Assembly (NCBI GenBank): GCA_945292135.1
Contig: CALYRA010000114.1
Coordinates: 1 to 5,585 of the forward strand
Direction of reading: 5' to 3'
DNA length: 5,585 bases
DNA from: an uncultured Dysgonomonas sp.
GTDB taxonomy: Bacteria; Bacteroidota; Bacteroidia; Bacteroidales; Dysgonomonadaceae
Made by a program: the position numbers and the translations under genes. Numbering within the stretch: position 1 is the first letter of the stretch; each line of letters opens with the position of its first letter. Below the pieces are notes generated by a model that worked only from the letters and a program-made list of their open reading frames with translations, did not search any database and was not told where the DNA came from. Below are positions 1-5,585 of the stretch, in pieces.

Positions 1-1145
1 TATTTATAATAAAAACTAACATTATCCAGTTGAGAATAATATCTTAAAGATCTTAACAGCCATAAAAGAACATCCGGGCCATCTAAACCTTTTAAATATC
101 CCGATGGTTGTTTGCCTGCCATAAATTCTTTAATATAAGGAACAGCTGTATCAACTATTTCTTCAAATATATCATTATTGCCAACGCATAATGTCAATCC
201 GACTAACGATACAAATTGCCGATGAGCATTTACTTTTCCCCAAGGGTAGCTGTCCAAGATATACAATTCATTGGGATTTGGTCGAAAATAAAATTGGTGC
301 GCTGAATTTTTCAAGCAATTAAAAAATGAAGAACGTGGCGTGCGTATCTTAATGCCATTATCAAATATAGCGCTTAATTCTTCCGGTTTTTGTTCTGTAT
401 CGCTTGCTGAAAATATGATGGTCTCTCCTTTTTTTATTGGCACTTCAAAATAACCGGGAACGTATAAATCTTCTTTGTAAGGTAATCCTTCTATTTGATC
501 TTGTAGATATTCAATTCCTTTATTCCAATACGGTTTAAATATAAATTCCGTTTTTTTGCTAAATTGCATAAAAAGGTTGGGATAACCTGAATACATGCAC
601 ATACTTATACAGTTATTTTCTTCTTTATAACCATGATTAGCCACTGAATTTTCTACTGTCAATTGATTTATTTCCCGGAAAGCTAAAAATGGTCGGAAAC
701 GGATTATAGTCGGAGAATGAGCGTCGAGTAAAGTATAACGAATAAATATAGTATTATTTTTCAACGAGAACATTTTTTCTTTGGATAAAACAATCCCTCC
801 TACTCTATATATCGTTTTGGGTAATGAGTCACATGAAAATTCTCTGATATATTTATGTCCCATTGGACTATAATTATCGCCATCATACTTATGAATACCA
901 AGATTAAACTCCGCTCCGTGTTGTATCACAGTTTCATCAAGTGATGATAACAATACATGGTTTGTATCACCCAAAGCCGGAACCGGAGCAACCAATAATC
1001 CATGTTGTTTACGAGTATTACATTCTACCAGCGTAGTACAATGATATGCCCCACGTCTGTTGGTTCTCAGGATTTCTCGTTTCAAGGAATATTCTAAATT
1101 AACCATTCGGTTTTTATCAAACTTCAAATAAGTATTATCATTCAT
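1..1145 (-). CDS. Glycogen debranching enzyme (amylo-alpha-1,6-glucosidase type), N-terminal part; 3' end outside window
   Basis: An open minus-strand frame of 381 codons begins at ATG 1145-1143 and runs off the left edge. The last visible bases are TA, so the next codon is either Tyr or a stop. An in-frame TAA at 1160-1158 lies just upstream, making this the first usable ATG. Residues about 24-60 carry the signature of the bacterial debranching-enzyme N-terminal domain (EILRTN, then GAYHCTT, then TRKQHGLLVAPVP), followed by LLSSLDETVIQHGAEFNLG near 65-83. The part from about 280 matches the start of the alpha/alpha-barrel catalytic domain (HQFYFRPN, YPW, then DVLLWLL at 358-364). Family members are, from memory, about 640-650 residues, so roughly 60% is visible. 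The enzyme would hydrolyse alpha-1,6 branch points of glycogen in the cytoplasm. In Bacteroides relatives it often sits with a glycosyltransferase and a GH57 amylase, which would lie to the left. Oddity: the usual Arg-Asp of the catalytic-domain entry motif appears as His308-Arg309. Confidence 0.87.
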   Translation of the reverse strand, partial: MNDNTYLKFDKNRMVNLEYSLKREILRTNRRGAYHCTTLVECNTRKQHGLLVAPVPALGDTNHVLLSSLDETVIQHGAEFNLGIHKYDGDNYSPMGHKYIREFSCDSLPKTIYRVGGIVLSKEKMFSLKNNTIFIRYTLLDAHSPTIIRFRPFLAFREINQLTVENSVANHGYKEENNCISMCMYSGYPNLFMQFSKKTEFIFKPYWNKGIEYLQDQIEGLPYKEDLYVPGYFEVPIKKGETIIFSASDTEQKPEELSAIFDNGIKIRTPRSSFFNCLKNSAHQFYFRPNPNELYILDSYPWGKVNAHRQFVSLVGLTLCVGNNDIFEEIVDTAVPYIKEFMAGKQPSGYLKGLDGPDVLLWLLRSLRYYSQLDNVSFYYK

Positions 1146-1394
1146 AAGGCTAAATATTTAATCAAACTATAATTGATTTATAATATGGTAAATAATATAA
1201 CTGTGTTTATAGATATCCTTCGTACCTTAGTAAAGATAAGAAATATTATAATAATTATACATGATTTAATAAAAATATTTTATCTAGAAATCATATAAAT
1301 TATATATGATTACTTCATGTTCCAATAGACTTTTAAAATCTTACATTAATATATTATTTCCCTATCTTAATATCAGATACAGAGTATTTTTTTG
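1146..1394. other. AT-rich divergent intergenic region
   Basis: This spacer separates the divergent debranching-enzyme and lgt genes. It is markedly richer in A and T than the flanking genes, and I find no convincing reading frame or RNA gene in it. It must hold the promoter of the minus-strand debranching gene. The best partial matches to a minus-strand TAnnTTTG box are TATAGTTTG near 1163-1171 (one base too long) and TATCTTTA at 1238-1231 (last base wrong). Neither has a clear TTTG upstream element, so I do not annotate a minus-strand promoter. The one distinct structure is the inverted repeat at 1289-1311. Confidence 0.7.
1289..1311. repeat. Perfect 9-bp inverted repeat, 5-nt spacer
   Basis: The arm AATCATATA (1289-1297) is exactly complemented by TATATGATT (1303-1311), with AATTA between. 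The site lies between the divergent starts, about 145 bp from the debranching ATG and 84 bp before the lgt -7 box. Its dyad symmetry would suit a dimeric DNA-binding regulator. The base composition is so AT-rich that chance is a real alternative. There is no T-run typical of a terminator after it and no converging gene that would need one. Confidence 0.35.
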
Positions 1395-1402
1395 TATATT
1401 TG
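1395..1402 (+). promoter_or_regulatory. Bacteroides-type -7 promoter box (TATATTTG) for the lgt operon
   Basis: TATATTTG matches the Bacteroidota sigma-ABfr -7 consensus TAnnTTTG at every fixed position. It sits 27 bp before the lgt ATG, which would give a leader of about 20 nt. The usual -33 TTTG is not seen at the normal spacing (around 1370-1376); a TTTG directly abuts the box at 1391-1394 instead. The -33 element is often weak in this phylum. Placement and the tight operon downstream support the call. Confidence 0.6.
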
Positions 1403-1429
1403 TGCACTTTAAAATTAATAAAAGCTGAT

Positions 1430-2470
1430 ATGATTTTATCAATCACATGGGACGTTGATCCCGAATTGTTTAACATATTCGGACGTGAAATCCGCTGGTA
1501 CGGCTTACTTTGGGCTATAGCTCTGCTATCGACAGCTTCGATAGTAAAAAAAATGTATAAAAATGAAAATCTACCCGAAGCTTGGTTTGAGAAGTTGTTT
1601 TTATGGGTTGCTATAGGTCTTATAATTGGAGCTCGTCTTGGACATTGCTTATTTTATGAGCCGGTATATTACCTAACTCACCCTCTAAAACTATTGGCAA
1701 TTTGGGAAGGCGGATTAGCCAGCCATGGCGGAGCAATAGGAATGACTATTGCCGTGTGTTTATATTCGTTGAGTATCACAAAGAAAAAGCTTAATTGGAA
1801 AAGTCTTTTAACATTTTCCGGAATAGGTTTAATCTTGGGAATCGTTATTTATTTCCTATATAAAAATTTCATAGACACAGAAATTACAATCGGGCTTTGG
1901 ACTTTTGGATTGATGGGAGTTCTTGTTGCAGGATGTATATCTATGGTTTATACAACTCGCGAAATGACAATTAAAGTATTAGATAAACTTGTTGTCGGAG
2001 TAGCTTTGGGCGCAATGTTTATAAGATTGGGAAATCTTTTCAATCATGAAATATACGGAGGTCCGACAGATATGCCTTGGGGATTCAGATTTATTTTAAA
2101 TATTCCTGAATGGAAAGCCGGAGCCGAACCTATATTTACAACTCCTAGCCACCCCACTCAACTATATGAAGCTTTAACTTACTTCATAATCTTTTTGGTG
2201 GGTATGTTTTTATATTGGAAAACAAACGCAAAACAAAAAACAGGTTTAATTTTAGGAATTTCATTAATAGCTATTTTCTTATCTCGCTTCTTAATAGAAT
2301 TTATCAAGTATGTACAAGAAGATTTTGAAATTCGCATGAGAGAAACAATCGGCATTGATATGGGGCAATTATTAAGCTTACCATTTATAATTTGGGGAAT
2401 ATTTCTTATCTGGAATGCTTTAAAAAAGAAAGATAATCTCTCAAAGATAAAAGAACAAAACAATAAATAA
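1430..2470 (+). CDS. lgt: Prolipoprotein diacylglyceryl transferase
   Basis: This inner-membrane enzyme moves diacylglycerol from phosphatidylglycerol to the lipobox Cys of prolipoproteins, the first step of lipoprotein maturation. Numbered from ATG 1430 it has 346 residues. Visible motifs are RWYGLLWA (22-29; Tyr24 matches E. coli Tyr26), HGG (99-101; His99 matches His103), the Lgt signature IRLGNLFNHEIYG (198-210; Arg199 matches the essential Arg143, with Asn202 and Glu207), HPTQLYE (241-247) and Arg286 near the C-terminal SRFLIEF. Several hydrophobic helices run through it, and it ends in a Lys-rich tail. It is longer than the typical 280-290 residues because about 60 extra residues with two hydrophobic segments lie between HGG and the signature. 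An in-frame TTG at 1400 would extend the protein by ten residues, but it lies inside the promoter box, and MILSITWDV is a family-like N-terminus. It is first in the operon, 19 bp before fprA. Confidence 0.95.
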   Translation: MILSITWDVDPELFNIFGREIRWYGLLWAIALLSTASIVKKMYKNENLPEAWFEKLFLWVAIGLIIGARLGHCLFYEPVYYLTHPLKLLAIWEGGLASHGGAIGMTIAVCLYSLSITKKKLNWKSLLTFSGIGLILGIVIYFLYKNFIDTEITIGLWTFGLMGVLVAGCISMVYTTREMTIKVLDKLVVGVALGAMFIRLGNLFNHEIYGGPTDMPWGFRFILNIPEWKAGAEPIFTTPSHPTQLYEALTYFIIFLVGMFLYWKTNAKQKTGLILGISLIAIFLSRFLIEFIKYVQEDFEIRMRETIGIDMGQLLSLPFIIWGIFLIWNALKKKDNLSKIKEQNNK

Positions 2471-2489
2471 ATTTAAATATAATAAAGCT

Positions 2490-3692
2490 ATGCTTGAACC
2501 AATCAAAATAAAAGAAGATTTGTTTTATGTTGGGGTTAATGATCGTACAAAAGAATTATTTGAAAACTTATGGCCTTTGCCTAAAGGTGTTTCATATAAT
2601 TCTTACCTTTTAAAAGATGAAAAAACAGCTCTATTCGATACTGTAGATATTTGCTATTCTGATGTATTTTTTCAAAAATTAGAAACTGCTTTGGGTGGCA
2701 AGGATTTGGATTATGTAATTATCAATCATATGGAACCGGATCATTCCGGATCATTAGGGCTACTTAGAACTCGTTTCCCGAATGTTCAAATAGTTGGTAA
2801 CAAGCGTACTGCGGATATGGTCGAAGGTTTTTACGGAATAACAGAAAATGTAAAAATCATTGGCGATTTAGAAGAACTGCCATTAGGAAAACATAATTTA
2901 AAATTTTATTTAACACCAATGGTACATTGGCCTGAAACAATGATGACGTATGATATGACTGACAAAATTGTATTTTCAGGCGATGCGTTCGGTACATTCG
3001 GCACCCTTGATGGGGGCATTTTAGACACGCAGTTACATCCCGAACGTTATTATGACGAAATGATCCGCTACTATTCGAATGTTGTTGGAAAATTTGGTTC
3101 ACCCGTTCAAAAAGCATTGGAAAAGCTTAGTAATCTTGAAATAAAATATATCTGTTCTACTCATGGACCAATTTGGACAATACCTGAACAAATACAAAAA
3201 GTAGTATCTATCTATGATAAATTAAGTAAATACGAAGGTGATGAAGGCGTTGTTATCGCCTATGGCAGTATGTACGGACATACGGAACAAATGGCTGAAT
3301 CGATAGCTTATGAACTGGCTCAACAAGGAATAAAAGAAGTTATTCTTCATAATGTATCGAAACGTTCACACTCATATATAATTCGGGATATATTTAAATA
3401 CAAAGGGTTAATAGTTGGTTCTCCAACATATAACAACAGATTATATCCTGACGTAGAGTATCTACTTTCAAAAATTGAAAACCGGGATATGAAAAATCGC
3501 TATTTTGGCTATTTTGGTTCATTCACATGGGCTGGCAATGCGGTAAAAAGATTAGCTCAATTTGCTGAAGGAACACAATTTGAAGTCGTAGGAAACGCTG
3601 TTGAAGTAAAACAATCAATGTCTTTCGAAAAATATAAAGATTGTTTGGCTTTAGGTAAAGCTATGAGCGAAAGACTTAAACAAGATCGATAA
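2490..3692 (+). CDS. fprA: Flavodiiron protein (class A; O2/NO reductase)
   Basis: This is a 400-residue cytoplasmic flavodiiron protein, the normal size for class A (no fused rubredoxin). The metallo-beta-lactamase-like domain (about 1-245) has all expected iron ligands: His80, Glu82 and Asp84 in HMEPDHSG, His146 in MVHWPE, Asp165 in FSGDAFG and His225 in STHGP. The flavodoxin-like domain (about 253-400) shows the FMN phosphate loop YGSMYGHTE (258-266), SPTYNN (311-316) and GSFTWAGNA (343-351). The family reduces O2 to water or NO to N2O with electrons usually supplied by rubredoxin; which substrate dominates cannot be read from the sequence. No rubredoxin or reductase gene is in the window. 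In an anaerobe the likely role is scavenging of traces of oxygen or NO. The gene starts 19 bp after lgt and ends 17 bp before the aminotransferase, with A-rich leaders and no Shine-Dalgarno site. Confidence 0.93.
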   Translation: MLEPIKIKEDLFYVGVNDRTKELFENLWPLPKGVSYNSYLLKDEKTALFDTVDICYSDVFFQKLETALGGKDLDYVIINHMEPDHSGSLGLLRTRFPNVQIVGNKRTADMVEGFYGITENVKIIGDLEELPLGKHNLKFYLTPMVHWPETMMTYDMTDKIVFSGDAFGTFGTLDGGILDTQLHPERYYDEMIRYYSNVVGKFGSPVQKALEKLSNLEIKYICSTHGPIWTIPEQIQKVVSIYDKLSKYEGDEGVVIAYGSMYGHTEQMAESIAYELAQQGIKEVILHNVSKRSHSYIIRDIFKYKGLIVGSPTYNNRLYPDVEYLLSKIENRDMKNRYFGYFGSFTWAGNAVKRLAQFAEGTQFEVVGNAVEVKQSMSFEKYKDCLALGKAMSERLKQDR

Positions 3693-3709
3693 ATAAGAAA
3701 TAAATAAAG

Positions 3710-4912
3710 ATGCCAAATATTTCGGATAGAGGAATAGAAATGCCTAGTTCTCCAATAAGGAAACTGGCTCCATTGTCAGATTCGGCTAAAGCCAGAGGTC
3801 TGAAAGTATATCATCTCAATATCGGACAGCCCGATCTGCCAACTCCTAAAGAAGCCATACATGCGATTCAGAATATTGGTCGTTCAATACTTGAATATAG
3901 TCCCAGTGATGGATATCGTTCGTACAGAGAAAAACTTGTAGGATATTATGCCAAATACAATATAAACGTTTCGGCTGATGACATCATAATCACAACCGGA
4001 GGTTCTGAAGCAGTATTATTTGCATTTTTGGCTTGTCTTAATCCGGGTGACGAAATTATTGTCCCCGAACCTGCCTACGCAAATTATATGGCTTTTGCCA
4101 TATCTACGGGCGCAGTTATCCGAACAATATCTTCTTCTATCGAAGAAGGTTTTGCCTTACCTCCTATCGAAAAATTTGAAGAACTTATAAACGAGCGGAC
4201 AAAAGGGATAATGATATGTAATCCGAACAATCCGACAGGATATTTATATTCTCGCGCCGAAATGAATCAAATCAAGCATTTGGTTCAGAAATATGATTTA
4301 TACCTCTTTTCGGACGAAGTTTATCGCGAATTTATTTATACAGGTTCGCCATATATATCCGCATGTCATTTGGTCGGCATTGAAGATAATGTCGTACTTA
4401 TAGATTCCGTTTCAAAACGATATAGCGAATGCGGTATTCGAATTGGCGCTTTAATTACAAAGAATAAAGAATTAAGGAAAACCTTGATGAAGTTTTGCCA
4501 AGCTCGACTTAGTCCGCCTTTAATAGGACAAATCGCAGCAGAAGCTTCTCTTGATGCTGATCCTGATTATCTGAGGGATGTTTATGATGAATATGTTGAA
4601 CGTCGTAAATTTCTCGTTGACCGTCTCAATCGTATTCCCGGCGTTTATTCTCCAATCCCCATGGGCGCATTTTATACAGTAGCGCGTTTGCCGGTAGATG
4701 ATGCAGACAAATTCTGCGCTTGGTGCTTATCAGACTTCGAATATGAAGGTCAAACTGTTTTTATGGCTCCGGCATCAGGTTTTTATACGACACCCGGAAT
4801 AGGAAAGAATGAGGTGCGTATAGCTTATGTACTTAACAAAGAAGATTTAGCTAATGCTTTGACTGTATTAGAACGGGCTTTAGAAACTTATAACAACATA
4901 ACTAAAGAATGA
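3710..4912 (+). CDS. PLP-dependent class I/II aminotransferase (aspartate-aminotransferase-like)
   Basis: A 400-residue fold-type I aminotransferase of normal length. Landmarks are [11 protein letters not shown] (36-46), TGGSEA (96-101), NPNNPTG (171-177, with Asn174 contacting the cofactor), SDEVY (201-205, Asp202 pairing with the pyridine nitrogen and Tyr205 with the PLP oxygen), the Schiff-base Lys236 in DSVSKRYS, Arg244 in CGIRIG binding the PLP phosphate, and Arg370 in EVRIAYV binding the substrate carboxylate. The catalytic set is complete. It closely resembles a protein conserved in Bacteroides and relatives that is usually labelled aspartate or generic aminotransferase. The amino-acid donor is not determined by these motifs, so I give no symbol. 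The product is soluble and cytoplasmic, with no signal peptide. It lies 17 bp after fprA, and its TGA overlaps the rdgB start, which suggests co-translation. MPNISDRG at the N-terminus agrees with remembered homologues. Confidence 0.92.
   Translation: MPNISDRGIEMPSSPIRKLAPLSDSAKARGLKVYHLNIGQPDLPTPKEAIHAIQNIGRSILEYSPSDGYRSYREKLVGYYAKYNINVSADDIIITTGGSEAVLFAFLACLNPGDEIIVPEPAYANYMAFAISTGAVIRTISSSIEEGFALPPIEKFEELINERTKGIMICNPNNPTGYLYSRAEMNQIKHLVQKYDLYLFSDEVYREFIYTGSPYISACHLVGIEDNVVLIDSVSKRYSECGIRIGALITKNKELRKTLMKFCQARLSPPLIGQIAAEASLDADPDYLRDVYDEYVERRKFLVDRLNRIPGVYSPIPMGAFYTVARLPVDDADKFCAWCLSDFEYEGQTVFMAPASGFYTTPGIGKNEVRIAYVLNKEDLANALTVLERALETYNNITKE
4909..4912 (+). other. ATGA stop/start overlap, aminotransferase to rdgB
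   Basis: The rdgB ATG (4909-4911) shares bases with the aminotransferase TGA (4910-4912). No separate ribosome-binding site is evident in the upstream AACATAACTAAAGA, so reinitiation by ribosomes finishing the aminotransferase is the likely way in. This fixes the rdgB start and supports a shared mRNA. Confidence 0.8.
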
Positions 4913-5493
4913 AAAAAAAGCTTGTTTTTGCCACAAATAATGCGCATAAGCTTGAAGAAGTAAGTCAAATTGTTAAAGATATTGTTGATATAGTAAGTTT
5001 GAATGATATTAACTGTCATGACGATATTGAAGAAACAGGCAGTACACTTGAAGAGAATGCTCTCTTAAAATCAAGGTATATCAATGTAAAATATGGCTTT
5101 GATTGTTTTGCAGATGATACAGGTCTTGAAGTCGAGGCTTTAAATGGTTTACCGGGAGTATATTCTGCCCGTTATGCAGGAAACGCGCATGATTCAGAAG
5201 CTAATATAGTAAAACTTCTTAATGAATTGGAAGGCGTTCAGAACAGAAATGCTCGTTTTCGAACTGTTATTTCTTTAATATTAAACGGCGAGGAATATTT
5301 ATTTGAAGGCATTATCAGCGGAAAAATAATCACAGATAGGAAAGGAAATAATGGTTTCGGCTATGATCCAATCTTCATTCCTGAAGGTTATTACAATACT
5401 TTTGCCGAACTCGGAAATGAAATTAAAAATAAAATAAGCCATAGAGCGCAAGCTACTAAAAAACTCTGTGATTTTCTTATAAAGAATATGTAA
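4909..5493 (+). CDS. rdgB: Non-canonical purine NTP pyrophosphatase (dITP/XTP diphosphatase, RdgB/HAM1)
   Basis: This 194-residue enzyme has the usual size of the Ham1/RdgB family. It splits dITP, ITP and XTP into monophosphate and pyrophosphate, keeping deaminated purines out of DNA and RNA. Motifs are [11 protein letters not shown] (7-17; Lys14 in the nucleotide-binding loop), the acidic [10 protein letters not shown] (41-50), [14 protein letters not shown] (67-80; Asp70 aligns with E. coli catalytic Asp69), [11 protein letters not shown] (81-91), [11 protein letters not shown] (146-156, base recognition) and [10 protein letters not shown] (173-182; His178 and Arg179). All expected active-site residues are present. 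It is a soluble cytoplasmic protein that acts as a homodimer in the family. It is the last gene of the operon, translationally overlapped with the aminotransferase and followed 22 bp later by an intrinsic terminator. Confidence 0.95.
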   Translation: MKKKLVFATNNAHKLEEVSQIVKDIVDIVSLNDINCHDDIEETGSTLEENALLKSRYINVKYGFDCFADDTGLEVEALNGLPGVYSARYAGNAHDSEANIVKLLNELEGVQNRNARFRTVISLILNGEEYLFEGIISGKIITDRKGNNGFGYDPIFIPEGYYNTFAELGNEIKNKISHRAQATKKLCDFLIKNM

Positions 5494-5515
5494 CAATCAT
5501 TTTTTGTTTATGCAC

Positions 5516-5546
5516 AAAGAGTTTGATTAATTTCAAACTCTTTTTT
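5516..5546 (+). terminator. Intrinsic terminator of the lgt-fprA-aminotransferase-rdgB operon
   Basis: AAAGAGTTTGA (5516-5526) pairs perfectly over 11 bp with TCAAACTCTTT (5533-5543) around the loop TTAATT. The T-run spans 5541-5546. The stem starts 22 bp after the rdgB stop. There is only a short A-run on the left side, so it should work mainly for plus-strand transcription. The remaining 39 bases to the window end are AT-rich, and I see no gene in them. Confidence 0.87.
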
Positions 5547-5585
5547 ATTTATAATAATTAAAATAAAACAACTTACAGTATTTCT

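Noticed and set aside
1163..1171. Possible minus-strand -7 box (TATAGTTTG) for the debranching gene
   Set aside because: The spacing between TA and TTTG is one base too long, and no TTTG lies at the expected upstream distance. In such AT-rich DNA a near-match is weak evidence.
1146..1429. Small RNA, riboswitch or short gene in the divergent spacer
   Set aside because: No conserved riboswitch core, terminator-like hairpin with a T-run, or plausible start-to-stop frame was found. Only the dyad at 1289-1311 and the -7 box stand out.
2179..2463. Minus-strand open frame of 94 codons
   Set aside because: It lies wholly antisense to the C-terminal part of lgt. Its composition is what the opposite strand of an AT-rich membrane-protein gene gives, and it shows no recognisable motif.
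2857..3117. Minus-strand open frame of 86 codons
   Set aside because: It is antisense to the iron-binding domain of fprA, where the plus-strand frame has every expected ligand. No domain or promoter supports it.
5299..5496. Minus-strand open frame of 65 codons at the end of rdgB
   Set aside because: It overlaps the conserved RdgB C-terminal motifs on the other strand and has no family resemblance.
1..5585. Mobile element, CRISPR array, phage or defence system
   Set aside because: No transposase, integrase, direct-repeat array, target-site duplication or defence-type domain is visible. All substantial frames are recognisable metabolic or housekeeping enzymes.

Overview
The window looks like ordinary chromosomal DNA from an AT-rich member of the Bacteroidota, most likely Bacteroidales. 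The grounds are protein sequences that read like Bacteroides/Parabacteroides-type homologues, a Bacteroides-type -7 promoter box (TATATTTG) before the first plus-strand gene, AT-rich leaders without Shine-Dalgarno sites, and low G+C in the spacers. I worked from remembered families, not a database search, so the genus is open.

Layout: positions 1-1145 hold, on the minus strand, the N-terminal 381 codons of a bacterial-type glycogen debranching enzyme. Its C-terminal part lies beyond the left edge. Positions 1146-1429 are a very AT-rich divergent intergenic region with a 9-bp inverted repeat (1289-1311) and the -7 box (1395-1402). From 1430 to 5493 four plus-strand genes are tightly packed: lgt (prolipoprotein diacylglyceryl transferase), a class A flavodiiron protein (fprA), a class I/II PLP-dependent aminotransferase, and rdgB (dITP/XTP pyrophosphatase). 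The gaps are 19 bp, 17 bp and a 4-bp ATGA overlap. A strong intrinsic terminator at 5516-5546 closes the cluster, so 1395-5546 looks like one complete transcription unit.

The operon joins a membrane lipoprotein-maturation enzyme with three cytoplasmic enzymes: reduction of O2 or NO, amino-group transfer, and clearance of deaminated purine nucleotides. FprA and RdgB could both matter under nitrosative or oxidative stress, but the grouping may be only a housekeeping operon. The divergent debranching gene belongs to glycogen metabolism and appears to be a separate unit.

I see no mobile element, CRISPR array, RNA gene or new defence or biosynthetic system. The points most worth a second look are an approximately 60-residue insertion carrying two extra hydrophobic segments in Lgt, and an altered, normally conserved Arg-Asp motif in the debranching enzyme.
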